A DNA stretch of 42,512 bases from contig NZ_PYWM01000038.1 in assembly GCF_003049665.1 (NCBI RefSeq), forward strand, positions 1 through 42,512, read 5' to 3'. Positions 32,064 to 40,759 of this stretch are shown in pieces; within the stretch, counting starts at the first letter, position 1; each line of letters starts with the position of its first letter. A program made the translations under genes and the position numbers. The notes below the pieces were generated by a model. The model was not told the DNA's origin, did no database searches, and saw only the letters and a program-made list of their open reading frames with translations. Source of the stretch: Lysinibacillus mangiferihumi. GTDB lineage: Bacteria > Bacillota > Bacilli > Bacillales_A > Planococcaceae.

Positions 32064-33191
32064 GTGATTCGAGTAATCATTGCAGATGATGAACCGTTAG
32101 CTCTTTTAAACATGGAAAAAAAGTTGAAAGAATTTGATTCAGTAGAGGTTGTTAAAGCTTTTTCAACAATTAAAGATTTGCTTGATGAGGCACCTACATT
32201 GGATTATCATGTCGCTTTTTTAGATGTTGAAATGCCAGGAATGGACGGTTTGCAAATTGCTCAAATATTAAAGGAGTGGAAGAAGAATGTCTGTATTGTT
32301 TTTGTGACAGCGTATCGAGATTATGCTGTACAGGCATTTGAAATTAATTCCTTAGACTATTTACTAAAGCCTATTTCTAAATCTCGACTAGAGATGACTA
32401 TAAATAGGATACATGAACTATTCCAATTAGAAATAGCCCTCCCTACTCGAGTGCAACAGAATGAGTGCTCCCTTAGTATCCAGTGCTTAGGCGGATTCAC
32501 TGTCTTACATAATAAGAACATCGTGCATTGGCGAACTGTTAAAACAAAAGAATTATTTGCCTTTCTTTTATCTAATCTCAACAGCCATGTGCCAAGAGAT
32601 ACAATCATCGAAGCATTATGGGCTGAAACTGAATATAAAAAGGCAAGAGTGCAACTTCATACAACTGTTTCTTATCTACGTACAACTCTCTCAGCTTTAG
32701 GGTACTATAACGTTTTACAATATGTAAACGGCTGTTATATTTTACAGCTAGACAATTTTCAATCTGATGTCTTAGAATTAGAGCACCTGTTAAAGCACAA
32801 AGAGGAATTCGGGGAGCTAGATGTAGAAAGAGCCGAAGCATTTATTCAAAACTCTCATGGAGAATACATGGCTACATTAGATTACTCTTGGATTCATAGT
32901 AAGTCGAATTTCATTCATAACCAAATTACGCTTTTACTAAATTACTTAGTTGAGCATTATAAGACAACAAACAATGCAGAAAAAAGAGAGCGTACTTTAC
33001 TAGTGATGCTCGACTACAACCCTTATTCAGATAAAATCATCCAAGAGCTTCTTCAACTCTATATTGAAGAAGATAATCGTGCTAATGCAGTAAAAGTTTA
33101 CAAAGACTTTAAGAAGACTTTGTTTACTGACCTAGATATTTTACCTAATCAAGAGACTATAGAATTATACGCAACAATAGCGCAAGAGTAA
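32064..33191 (+). CDS. Response regulator with SARP/BTAD output domain
   Basis: A 375-residue regulator. The receiver domain (1-120) shows IIADDEP, the phospho-acceptor in VAFLDVEMPGMDG and Lys in LDYLLKPIS. A winged helix (about 140-230; LGGFTVLHNKNIVHWRTVKTKELFAFLL) and a bacterial transcriptional activator domain of helical repeats (about 235-375) follow, the SARP-type layout. The start is GTG 32064 with only a weak upstream site. The nearby LytS-type hybrid kinase (34564-37587) is the likely partner, although a diguanylate cyclase gene on the other strand separates them. Confidence 0.88.
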   Translation: MIRVIIADDEPLALLNMEKKLKEFDSVEVVKAFSTIKDLLDEAPTLDYHVAFLDVEMPGMDGLQIAQILKEWKKNVCIVFVTAYRDYAVQAFEINSLDYLLKPISKSRLEMTINRIHELFQLEIALPTRVQQNECSLSIQCLGGFTVLHNKNIVHWRTVKTKELFAFLLSNLNSHVPRDTIIEALWAETEYKKARVQLHTTVSYLRTTLSALGYYNVLQYVNGCYILQLDNFQSDVLELEHLLKHKEEFGELDVERAEAFIQNSHGEYMATLDYSWIHSKSNFIHNQITLLLNYLVEHYKTTNNAEKRERTLLVMLDYNPYSDKIIQELLQLYIEEDNRANAVKVYKDFKKTLFTDLDILPNQETIELYATIAQE

Positions 33192-33228
33192 AAATGTAGC
33201 TGCCTCCTAAGAGACAGCTACATTTTTT
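33192..33228 (+). terminator. Terminator of the SARP regulator gene
   Basis: AAATGTAGCTG pairs with CAGCTACATTT, then TTTT, directly after the stop codon. A usable T-run exists on both strands. Confidence 0.88.
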
Positions 33229-33243
33229 GGTTGATGAAGGTAA

Positions 33244-34260
33244 TTAATTACTAATCCGAGAGAAATCCTCCACCACACGTATACAGTTTCTACCGGATTG
33301 TTTTGCCTCATACAATGCCTGATCAGCAATAGCTATTAACTGATTCGGGTCACAAATCGAGGAAGAAAAAACGGTAACACCTGCCGACAAGGTAACTGGA
33401 CGACCACTAGGATTTTCAGCTTGCGCTTGTTTAACTCGCAATTCCTCTGCTAATTTAACGGCGTCTTCAATTGCCGTATAAGGCAAAATAATTAAAAACT
33501 CCTCTCCTCCATATCTAAAACAACTTCCCTGAACGCTTTCCTTCATTTTGTTTGCAAAAGCTTTTAAAACCTCATCCCCCACTGTATGCCCATATGTATC
33601 ATTGACACTTTTGAATTCATCTAAATCGATTAAAATAATGGCATGTGGCACTTTCTCTGCAATTAAATTACTTAATACTTGATCCATGCTTCGGCGATTC
33701 GGAATACCTGTTAAAGAATCTAATTTCAACTGGTCAGTCAATTCCTTAATTTTATTTTGTGAATCAGCTTTTACCTTTAACATGACATCTTTCAAGTTGC
33801 TCGCCTCAGCATACCAGTCATTCACTAATTTTAAATCGTTAATTCCACAGCCCTCTTGTCCACTTTTAACAATATCTTGTAGAGGTCGAATAATTTTCAA
33901 CACAAACCACAGTACCAATATGAAAACGATTGCTACTATTAACAATAAAGGAAGAATTATTTTTTTAAAAAACACACTAACAGAGACAACACTTTCTTTT
34001 TGTAACTGACTTACTGCCTGTTCAAGCCTATCCTTAACTAAAAATTCTGTTTGTGAGTTTTGTAATGACTCTTGTACATAGATTTCAGCTATATCAGAAA
34101 CTTCCTCTATAAACGCTTCCTGTAAAGCATGGTTAGGCTGTGTTAGCATTTCACTGTAACTTTTATAACTAATCCAAATACTGATACTTGATGTAACGAG
34201 TACAACAATTATTATCATACTAACAATGACAAACGATAAATTTAACTTAAATTTCTCCAC
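33244..34260 (-). CDS. Membrane diguanylate cyclase (GGDEF)
   Basis: A 338-residue protein with a transmembrane helix at 9-29, an extracytoplasmic stretch of about 70 residues, a second helix (about 103-124) and a C-terminal GGDEF domain. The active site reads RYGGEEF and LIDLDEFKSVNDTYGH precedes it, so cyclic di-GMP synthesis is likely. The RxxD inhibitory site that normally lies five residues before GGEEF is not present, so product feedback there should be absent. It sits between the SARP regulator and the hybrid kinase but faces them in the opposite direction. Confidence 0.9.
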   Translation of the reverse strand: MEKFKLNLSFVIVSMIIIVVLVTSSISIWISYKSYSEMLTQPNHALQEAFIEEVSDIAEIYVQESLQNSQTEFLVKDRLEQAVSQLQKESVVSVSVFFKKIILPLLLIVAIVFILVLWFVLKIIRPLQDIVKSGQEGCGINDLKLVNDWYAEASNLKDVMLKVKADSQNKIKELTDQLKLDSLTGIPNRRSMDQVLSNLIAEKVPHAIILIDLDEFKSVNDTYGHTVGDEVLKAFANKMKESVQGSCFRYGGEEFLIILPYTAIEDAVKLAEELRVKQAQAENPSGRPVTLSAGVTVFSSSICDPNQLIAIADQALYEAKQSGRNCIRVVEDFSRISN

Positions 34261-34563
34261 AATAGATCATTTCTCCCATTGAGATGATATTTTGCTAAAG
34301 CTATATATAATAAGTTCAATTCTCATATTAAAAGTTTTTATTTCATCATTATACGTCATACCTCTTAAAAAATACTTAACAACTAATTGTTTTAACCTCT
34401 GTAACTCAAAACATAATTACTCAAAAAGCACTAATAATGTGTGAAAATCTTCAATTTATATACATAAAGTTTTCTTTAGAGCGAAATGCATATTTTCTTT
34501 TTCTTTATTTCATGGCATGGTAAAACAATACAATCTACTATTTAACTTACAGGAGGCTTTATA
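34261..34563. other. Divergent gap before the hybrid kinase
   Basis: 303 nt of AT-rich sequence that must carry promoters for the cyclase and kinase. I found no pair of hexamers I would assign and no ORF. Confidence 0.35.
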
Positions 34564-37500
34564 TTGGCGTTGAGAAAACCTATCGTAAGACATTTGCTAG
34601 TTATTCTAATCATTTTTATCGTCCTAACGATCTTCCGTCTACTCTGGCTAGCATATTTTACACCTTCTAATCATCAGCCCAGTGCACAAGCAGGTGTTTT
34701 AGATATGCGCCAGCAAACTTTATCAGAAGATGAGATCTATCAAATCAATGGTGAATGGCTCTATTATCCTGAAGTGTTGTTAAAAACACCTAACAGCAAT
34801 CAGACAAGCAGTTCCATCGAACAAACTGTCCGTAAAATTCCTATGCAAAAGGGTTCAGCAACAAAACAACATTTTGGTACATATCGTGTAAAAATCTTAT
34901 TAAGTGCTAATGACCATTCAAATCACCGTTATGCTATCCGAGTTCCTGCAATCTCTACAGCATCAGCGATATATATTAACGGGAAACTTGCGGGGCAGTC
35001 TGGCGTAGTGTCACCAAATCCCAGCACTCATAAAGGACAGGCCGCTCCTTACACCATATATTTCACTGCAGAGCAGTCTGAAATCGACATCATTTTACAT
35101 GTATCCAATTTTGATACACCCTCCAATATGGTTATAGATAAACGTCTTTCTTTTAGCTCTGCGTCAGCCATGATGCACCATCAGTTCATTACACAATTAT
35201 CACTTGTAGCTATTTCGATGTTGCTTATTTTATTTGCGTTATTTAGCATTCTTGTCTTCCTCTTTATTTATCGTAAAAAAATCGTATTGTTGTTCACCGT
35301 CGGTTTTCTGTTACCTTTAGCTGACGAACTCATTACTTATGATCGTTCCATACTTGATTGGTTACATTTGGATTATGTATGGTCCTTAAAGCTATCCAAT
35401 CTTATTTATCTCGGTGCTTCCTATTTCTTTGTACAGTTTATTCGTGTCTTATTAGTGCGCTATCAACAAGCAAAATATTTCCGATGGTTTACAACATTGT
35501 ATGCCTTAGGCGCGCTACTTATTATCCTATTACCTATTCAATGGCTACACACAGCTAACTTGGCCTTCTTTATGCTTTATGTGGTGTCATTTTTATATGT
35601 TGTTGTACTGGCTTTAAAAGAGTATATAGGAAATCAAGAAAGTTCAGCTTTTATTGCATTTACAGCTATTGGCACAACCAACGGAATTATCTGGGGTCTT
35701 ATAAAAATGTCTTTTGTATTAGACATCCCGTTTTATCCATTTGACTATTTAATGATTGCACTGGGCTTTGCAGGTTATTGGTTTAAACGCTTTTATGAAA
35801 ATCAACAACAGATTAATCTGCTTGTTGCCAAATTACAAAAAGATGGGGAAATGAAAGATGAGTTTTTATTAAGCAATGCACAAAAGCTTTGGGACCCTAT
35901 GAATAAAATGATTACTTTAGGACAAACAATTTATGATAATCCAAACAATTGCTTTGTTATGGAAGACAAGCAGAATTTAAAATATTTAATTGATATAGGA
36001 CGCAGTATGTCCTTTACGCTCAATGACATCGTGGATTATACGCGATTAAAAGATAAAAATTTACATCTTCATAAAAAGAATGTCCGCATTCAAGGCGTGG
36101 TGTCTGGAGTATTTGATATGCTACGTTTTATTGCTGTTGGAAAACAAATTCAAATGACATCTTCTATTGCAAGAGACTTCCCTCTTGTGCTAGCCGATGA
36201 AAAACGGCTTATTCAAATTCTGTTCAATCTGCTACACAGTTCTATTAAAAATACGAACACTAGTTTAATCGAAATTAGCGCCACAATAGAAAGAAATATG
36301 GCTGTAATTTATATCAAACTGACAGAGTCTGGAACGAACAATCCTGATATTAATCTTCACGAACATCTCTTTTCTTCTGACAAAGGGCTTGCAGATAATG
36401 AAGAAATTCATCTTAGTTTTTTGATTTCTAAGCAACTCATTGATTTACATGGAGGATCATTACTTAATAAAGGAGCTGATTTGCTTTTCACTATACCCAT
36501 TGCGGATGTCATGGTAGAGGTGGGACAAGTGAATGATGAACGACCAGAGGATATTCATTTACAGGAGAATAACACGCAGTTAAAAGCTTCTCCTACTGAA
36601 AAGCAGTTTAAAATTTTAATGGTCGATGATGACCCTGTAAATTTAACAATGATGCGAAGTTTATTTTCTGCTACAGAATATAACATTACAACCATTACAA
36701 GTAGCGAAAAGGCACTGGATTTATTGCGTTTACAAAGATGGGATTTAGTCATTATTGATGCCATGCTCCCTTATATTTCTGGATATGCCTTAATTGAAAA
36801 CATTCGACAACATTATACCTTGCTAGAGCTACCAATTTTATTGTTAACTGCTCGAAATAATCCTGAAGATGTGTATACTGGGTTTGCACATGGGGCCAAT
36901 GATTATGTAACGAAACCCATTAATTCTTTGGAACTAAAAGTACGTTGTCGAGCTTTAATTGATTTAAAATATAGTATCAATCAGCAGCTACATTTGGAAA
37001 CTGCTTGGCTTCAGGCACAAATACAGCCTCATTTTTTATATAATACGCTTAATACAATTGCCTCACTGAGTACAATTGACCCAGATCGAATGATTGACTT
37101 AATGCATCACTTCGGCAAATATCTCCACGCAAGCTTCGATGTAAAGAACCTGCAACGAGTTGTACCTCTGCGTCATGAACTCGAGCTCGTCCGTTCATAT
37201 CTTTATATCGAACAGCAACGTTTTGGGGAACTATTACAAATTGAGTGGGATATTGATGAACAGATTGATGTTGAGATTCCCCCAATTTCTTTGCAAACGC
37301 TTGTAGAAAATGCATTACGACATGGTGTATTAAAACAAAAAGATGGTGGCACTGTTTGTATTCGAATCAAAGAGCTTGCCGATTATGTGACCGTCAGTGT
37401 AATTGACAACGGTATTGGTATAGACGCCACGACATTAGCACAATTGCTATCCGATACGAATACAACAAGTAGAGGCATTGGACTACGCAATACGGACCTC

Positions 37501-37587
37501 CGTCTCAATAGAATTTATGGTCAAAGGTTACAAATCAAAAGCACACCAAATGAAGGCACAACCATCACCTTCCACATCCCCAAATAA
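34564..37587 (+). CDS. 7TMR-DISM hybrid sensor kinase with LytS-type C-terminus
   Basis: A 1007-residue protein starting at TTG 34564 after AGGAGG. Order: membrane helix (10-32); extracytoplasmic beta-rich domain (about 45-205; YRVKILLSANDHSNHRY); seven membrane helices (about 212-405); a degenerate kinase module (430-655); receiver domain with Asp688-690, phospho-acceptor Asp732 and Lys784; and a LytS-type kinase with His823 in QPHFLYNT, Asn916 in VENALRHG and the DNGIGI box at 948. In the first module the phosphoacceptor His is replaced by Gln440 (AQKLWDP instead of SHELRTP), and the ATP-binding Asn and Gly boxes are eroded. The LytS half should be the working kinase, signalling to the SARP regulator. 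Confidence 0.9.
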   Translation: MALRKPIVRHLLVILIIFIVLTIFRLLWLAYFTPSNHQPSAQAGVLDMRQQTLSEDEIYQINGEWLYYPEVLLKTPNSNQTSSSIEQTVRKIPMQKGSATKQHFGTYRVKILLSANDHSNHRYAIRVPAISTASAIYINGKLAGQSGVVSPNPSTHKGQAAPYTIYFTAEQSEIDIILHVSNFDTPSNMVIDKRLSFSSASAMMHHQFITQLSLVAISMLLILFALFSILVFLFIYRKKIVLLFTVGFLLPLADELITYDRSILDWLHLDYVWSLKLSNLIYLGASYFFVQFIRVLLVRYQQAKYFRWFTTLYALGALLIILLPIQWLHTANLAFFMLYVVSFLYVVVLALKEYIGNQESSAFIAFTAIGTTNGIIWGLIKMSFVLDIPFYPFDYLMIALGFAGYWFKRFYENQQQINLLVAKLQKDGEMKDEFLLSNAQKLWDPMNKMITLGQTIYDNPNNCFVMEDKQNLKYLIDIGRSMSFTLNDIVDYTRLKDKNLHLHKKNVRIQGVVSGVFDMLRFIAVGKQIQMTSSIARDFPLVLADEKRLIQILFNLLHSSIKNTNTSLIEISATIERNMAVIYIKLTESGTNNPDINLHEHLFSSDKGLADNEEIHLSFLISKQLIDLHGGSLLNKGADLLFTIPIADVMVEVGQVNDERPEDIHLQENNTQLKASPTEKQFKILMVDDDPVNLTMMRSLFSATEYNITTITSSEKALDLLRLQRWDLVIIDAMLPYISGYALIENIRQHYTLLELPILLLTARNNPEDVYTGFAHGANDYVTKPINSLELKVRCRALIDLKYSINQQLHLETAWLQAQIQPHFLYNTLNTIASLSTIDPDRMIDLMHHFGKYLHASFDVKNLQRVVPLRHELELVRSYLYIEQQRFGELLQIEWDIDEQIDVEIPPISLQTLVENALRHGVLKQKDGGTVCIRIKELADYVTVSVIDNGIGIDATTLAQLLSDTNTTSRGIGLRNTDLRLNRIYGQRLQIKSTPNEGTTITFHIPK

Positions 37588-37591
37588 TATG

Positions 37592-37692
37592 AGTGCCAGT
37601 CACTCAAACAATTCTTGCAACCGCTCAAGGCACAAGACGCAAAAACCCTCGCATCAGCGAGGGTTGCGGCAGTGCCAGTCACTCAAACAATT
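37592..37692. repeat. Composite repeat: two direct 22-bp copies around a GC-rich hairpin
   Basis: The same 22-bp sequence (core CACTCAAACAATT) occurs at 37592-37613 and 37671-37692, in direct orientation. Between them is a perfect 9-bp hairpin AACCCTCGC/GCGAGGGTT (37644-37665). The segment GCGAGGGTTGCGG recurs inside the 322-bp element (about 28854-28866). It lies exactly between convergent genes and overlaps the stop of the next one. Confidence 0.8.
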
Positions 37693-38132
37693 TACCAAAG
37701 CACTGGTTTTGCTACCATCAGCCATAACATAATCAGCAATAATACAATATACATCCATGCTTTACGCTGTAACAATGAAGCAAATTTTTGCTGATGATAA
37801 GCGGGCGTATCGAACGTGCGGATAGTTGGTTTAAAGGCTCTAGCTAAAAAGACAATCGAACCACCCATCACAAGAAATGTTAGGATTACCCACGATGTTG
37901 TCCATGGATATCCTCCACGCCACATTAATAAAATACCCGAGGCAACTAGCACATGCCCCGCGTGTTTAACAATCGTAATTGCACCTTGAAATACTTGGAT
38001 ATATGGTGGCATTTCAACATGCGCAGCTGTACGCATTTTCTTAACAATTACTAAAACAACAAACAATGGCCCAATCGAAAGTACTGCACTTAAAATATGT
38101 ATATATAGAAGAAGTGTATAAATCGATAGCAT
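37692..38132 (-). CDS. DUF2269-like four-helix membrane protein
   Basis: A 146-residue protein with four membrane helices. YIHILSAVLSIGPLFVVLVIVKKMR at the N-terminus and KHAGHVLVASGILLMWRGG in the middle contain histidines within helices, as in DUF2269 and related copper/heme-type membrane proteins. The stop codon lies inside a repeat copy. ATG 38132 has only a modest GGGAG-type site (AAAGGGAGAGTATGCAAT). Function is unknown. Confidence 0.65.
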   Translation of the reverse strand: MLSIYTLLLYIHILSAVLSIGPLFVVLVIVKKMRTAAHVEMPPYIQVFQGAITIVKHAGHVLVASGILLMWRGGYPWTTSWVILTFLVMGGSIVFLARAFKPTIRTFDTPAYHQQKFASLLQRKAWMYIVLLLIMLWLMVAKPVLW

Positions 38133-38313
38133 ATTGCATACTCTCCCTTTAACAAGTCTTACTCATTATAGCATTCCCCTTTGCGTTCTCTCATAATAAT
38201 TGTGAATCCTTTGTAAATGCAACGTGAATCATTGTTAAATTGTTTGAAATCTGAACAAAGAGGGTATGGATTATAGTAACATGCACTTATAGAAACAAAA
38301 AGGAGTGATTCTT

Positions 38314-38946
38314 ATAGGAATTCATCAATTTTTTACAAGTCTTAATGATTTAGAACGTATTATTCGTTGCCCGGGCCGCTTCAAATTTGAAGAACATAAT
38401 GTGGCTGCGCACTCTTGGAAAGTCTCACAGTATGCCATGTTCTTTGCAACGCTGGAAGAAATGAATGGAGCTACAGTGAATTGGAAATCGTTATATGAAA
38501 AAACCATCAATCATGATTTCGCTGAAGTATTTATCGGAGATATTAAAACACCAGTAAAGCATGCTAGCCCAGAGCTAAAACAAATGCTTGCACATGTGGA
38601 AGAAAAAATGATGGAAAAATTCATTATGAACGAAATCCCTAAAGAGTTCCAAGACATCTTTTTTGAACGCATGAAAGAAGGAAAAGACGAAACACTAGAA
38701 GGTCGTTTACTTGAATTCGCAGACAAATTAGATCAATTTTACGAAGCCTTTGCAGAATTAAAACGCGGCAATACCGACATGGAATTTGTCCACATGTATC
38801 AAACGGCACTATCCAAGCTGTTATTGATTCCTCTTCCAGCAACAGTTCGCTATTTCAGAACTGAAATATTAAAAGATGCTGTAAAAGAAAAAACACATAT
38901 TGATATACAAGCGCTCACAAATGAAGTATTAGACACAAACAAATAA
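38314..38946 (+). CDS. HD-domain phosphohydrolase (YfbR-like 5'-nucleotidase family)
   Basis: About 211 residues. HD motifs are visible: EEHNVAAHSWKVSQYA (first His), INHDFAEVFIGDI (HD pair) and FADKLDQF (distal Asp). Length and motifs match the YfbR/COG1896 group of metal-dependent nucleotidases. The start is unusual: AAAAAGGAG (38297-38305) is followed 8 nt later by ATA (38314), giving (M)GIHQFFTSLNDLE, which is how I would expect homologs to begin. The only canonical start, GTG 38305, overlaps the ribosome binding site. An AUA start or a mutation from ATG is inferred. Confidence 0.82.
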   Translation: MGIHQFFTSLNDLERIIRCPGRFKFEEHNVAAHSWKVSQYAMFFATLEEMNGATVNWKSLYEKTINHDFAEVFIGDIKTPVKHASPELKQMLAHVEEKMMEKFIMNEIPKEFQDIFFERMKEGKDETLEGRLLEFADKLDQFYEAFAELKRGNTDMEFVHMYQTALSKLLLIPLPATVRYFRTEILKDAVKEKTHIDIQALTNEVLDTNK

Positions 38947-38960
38947 CGTGCATGTACAAG

Positions 38961-38996
38961 TTTTCCGATGAATTGATCGACGGAAGGCTTTTTTTA
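38961..38996 (+). terminator. Probable terminator of the HD-domain gene
   Basis: TTCCG (38963-38967) pairs with CGGAA (38981-38985), possibly with extra pairs, and TTTTTTT follows. The stem is short, so efficiency is uncertain. Confidence 0.55.
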
Positions 38997-39041
38997 TTTC
39001 CTAAAAAAAGTCGTATAATAGGAGTGATAGGAGGGAAAATA

Positions 39042-39548
39042 TTGTCACATGAATGTTCAATTGTAGAAGATTTACTACCTTTATATAAAACACATGGCCT
39101 CCAAGCCGATACGACCGAATTTATTGAACAGCATTTAGCTACATGTAAATCATGTCAGCATTTGGCCGCTACACAACTATCCACAAATCAAAACCTATCG
39201 ATGAAAAGCACATTAACCTTTTTTCATCTTGTTTTTATCGTGCTGTCTTTTATGTTTGCCCTTAATTCATCTTTACTTGGCAATCATAAAAGCTTCGTCA
39301 TACTATACGGTCTTTTCGGTTGCCTAACTTATTTATTTTATAAAAATATTTGGATTGTCTTTGCCATAAGCTCTATACCTGTGTTCGTCTGGGCCATTAT
39401 TAATAATTTTAGCAATCCACTCTATATGAAGAATTTCTCTTTTATCGATATTGGTTCACTTATAGTTGGTGCAAGCTATATAGCTCTTTTACATACCATA
39501 TTTGCCCTACTCGGTGCCGCTTTTGCCATTGTTTTACGTAGGCTTTAA
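39042..39548 (+). CDS. Orphan zf-HC2 (anti-sigma-like) membrane protein
   Basis: About 168 residues from TTG 39042, which follows GGAGGG 6 nt upstream; the longer frame from 38952 covers the previous terminator and is unlikely. The N-terminal zinc-binding module reads HECSIVEDLLPLY and EQHLATCKSCQ, the H-x3-C-x2-C pattern of anti-sigma factors. Four membrane helices follow. No sigma factor gene is adjacent, so an anti-sigma role is uncertain. Confidence 0.75.
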   Translation: MSHECSIVEDLLPLYKTHGLQADTTEFIEQHLATCKSCQHLAATQLSTNQNLSMKSTLTFFHLVFIVLSFMFALNSSLLGNHKSFVILYGLFGCLTYLFYKNIWIVFAISSIPVFVWAIINNFSNPLYMKNFSFIDIGSLIVGASYIALLHTIFALLGAAFAIVLRRL

Positions 39549-39551
39549 AAT

Positions 39552-39590
39552 GATAAAAGCATCTCTCCTTACGAAAGATGCTCATTTATC
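39552..39590. terminator. Bidirectional terminator
   Basis: GATAAA and GCATCT pair with AGATGC and TTTATC around a 10-nt loop, between convergent genes. Confidence 0.75.
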
Positions 39591-39600
39591 ATGCCAATTT

Positions 39601-39939
39601 TTAAGCTTTTTTGACGAACTCTGATTTTAGTTTCATTGCACCGAAACCGTCAATTTTACAATCAATATTGTGATCCCCTTCAACAAGACGAATACTTTTC
39701 ACTTTTGTACCAATTTTTAATGTTGAAGAACTTCCTTTTACTTTTAAATCTTTAATAACTGTTACCGCATCACCATCTGCTAACAAGTTGCCATTTGCGT
39801 CTTTTACAATGAGTGTATCTGACTCCTGCTCTGTTGCATTAGTGCTCCATTCATGTGCACATTCTGGACAAACAAAATTAGTGCCATCCTCATATGTGTA
39901 TTCAGAATTACATTTTGGACAATTTGGATATGCTGCCAT
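39601..39939 (-). CDS. yjdM: PhnA/YjdM zinc-ribbon protein
   Basis: A 112-residue protein with an N-terminal zinc ribbon, [13 protein letters not shown] and CPECAHEW, then the conserved [30 protein letters not shown] and a C-terminal SH3-like domain ending in LKSEFVKKA. This matches the PhnA/YjdM family, once linked to alkylphosphonate use but of unclear function. ATG 39939 follows GGGAGGAAG. Standalone gene. Confidence 0.94.
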   Translation of the reverse strand: MAAYPNCPKCNSEYTYEDGTNFVCPECAHEWSTNATEQESDTLIVKDANGNLLADGDAVTVIKDLKVKGSSSTLKIGTKVKSIRLVEGDHNIDCKIDGFGAMKLKSEFVKKA

Positions 39940-40199
39940 CTCTGCTTCCTCCCTTTATTTTTCGGTAGATAAATGATTATGCTCCTATCTTCACACACTT
40001 AGTCTGATTTCGCAAAGGTTGTTCGTATTTTTTGTTCGCATTTGTGAAAAATATATGAAACGATGCCTTATTATCCAACTATTTTTCGGCCATAACTTTT
40101 TATTTTATAGCATGTGCCCATTGACTTTTTTTCATAAACCATCTTACTTGCAAGTTTGTTTAGCATGCCTTATTATATCCTTAAAGGCTGCATTGTTCG

Positions 40200-40437
40200 T
40201 ATAATATTAAGTTTTAACCTTTAAGCTGTAAAAGGGAGTTTTATTATTGGAGTTGGAATGACGGGCCTCACACCAAGGTGCATGAGGATAAGCAGGAAAA
40301 CTTCTGCGAACACCCACTTTGAGGAGTGGTGGTTTAAAACTTTCTATAATAACTACGGCATACGCGGCTTTTACTCTAAATGTTGTTATATCAAGGTTTA
40401 TATAGCATCTTAGCCAATTTGGTTAAGGTGCTTTTTT
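40200..40437 (+). other. Unidentified transcribed unit (structured RNA or 51-aa ORF)
   Basis: A TATAAT (40200-40205) without a good -35 precedes about 200 nt ending in a strong terminator (40404-40437: AGCATCTTA/TAAGGTGCT then TTTTTT). Within it are hairpins CCTCA/TGAGG, GCAG/CTGC and CACCCACT/AGTGGTG. An ORF also spans it, ATG 40258 to TAG 40411 (51 codons), with GGAG 5 nt upstream; the product would be basic and aromatic (FEEWWFKTFYNNYG). The sequence is more GC-rich than its surroundings. I cannot match it to a known RNA or protein. Confidence 0.45.
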
Positions 40438-40514
40438 AATGCCGAAATAACCGATGGGGTTAAATTGGGGTTAAACTTCTTTGTAATTTATAACAAATAA
40501 ACATAATCGACTGT

Positions 40515-40682
40515 TTACCTCCGCACAATATAGCCAACAATACGTGGCCCTTTTAATTTCTTCTTATCAACAGGCCTATTAACATTTGTGGAAGACTTTT
40601 TAAATTCCATTTCTTCATATTGGTCCAATAAATCAAATATTGTTAATTGCCCCTGTTGTTCCATGTATTCGAAATGAGTCAC
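40515..40682 (-). CDS. Small accessory protein with QLxLF-like motif
   Basis: A 55-codon frame from GTG 40682 to TAA 40515. A GAGGGG site lies 8 nt upstream. The N-terminal part contains QGQLTIFDLLDQ, similar to the QL(S/D)LF pentapeptide by which proteins bind the DNA polymerase sliding clamp. The C-terminus is basic (DKKKLKGPRIVGYIVRR). Many phage and plasmid proteins have such motifs. It lies next to the winged-helix gene of the accessory region. Function is inferred only from the motif. Confidence 0.5.
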   Translation of the reverse strand: MTHFEYMEQQGQLTIFDLLDQYEEMEFKKSSTNVNRPVDKKKLKGPRIVGYIVRR

Positions 40683-40759
40683 GTTCTCTTCCCCTCTCTA
40701 TAAATAATTTATTGTTTAAAACATTCCAGTTAAGTAAATGATGAAGTCTGTAAGGGGGA

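Noticed and set aside
40020..40050. LexA (SOS) box suggested by repeated GTTCG motifs
   Set aside because: The two GTTCG units are direct, not inverted, so they do not form the CGAAC-N4-GTTCG operator.
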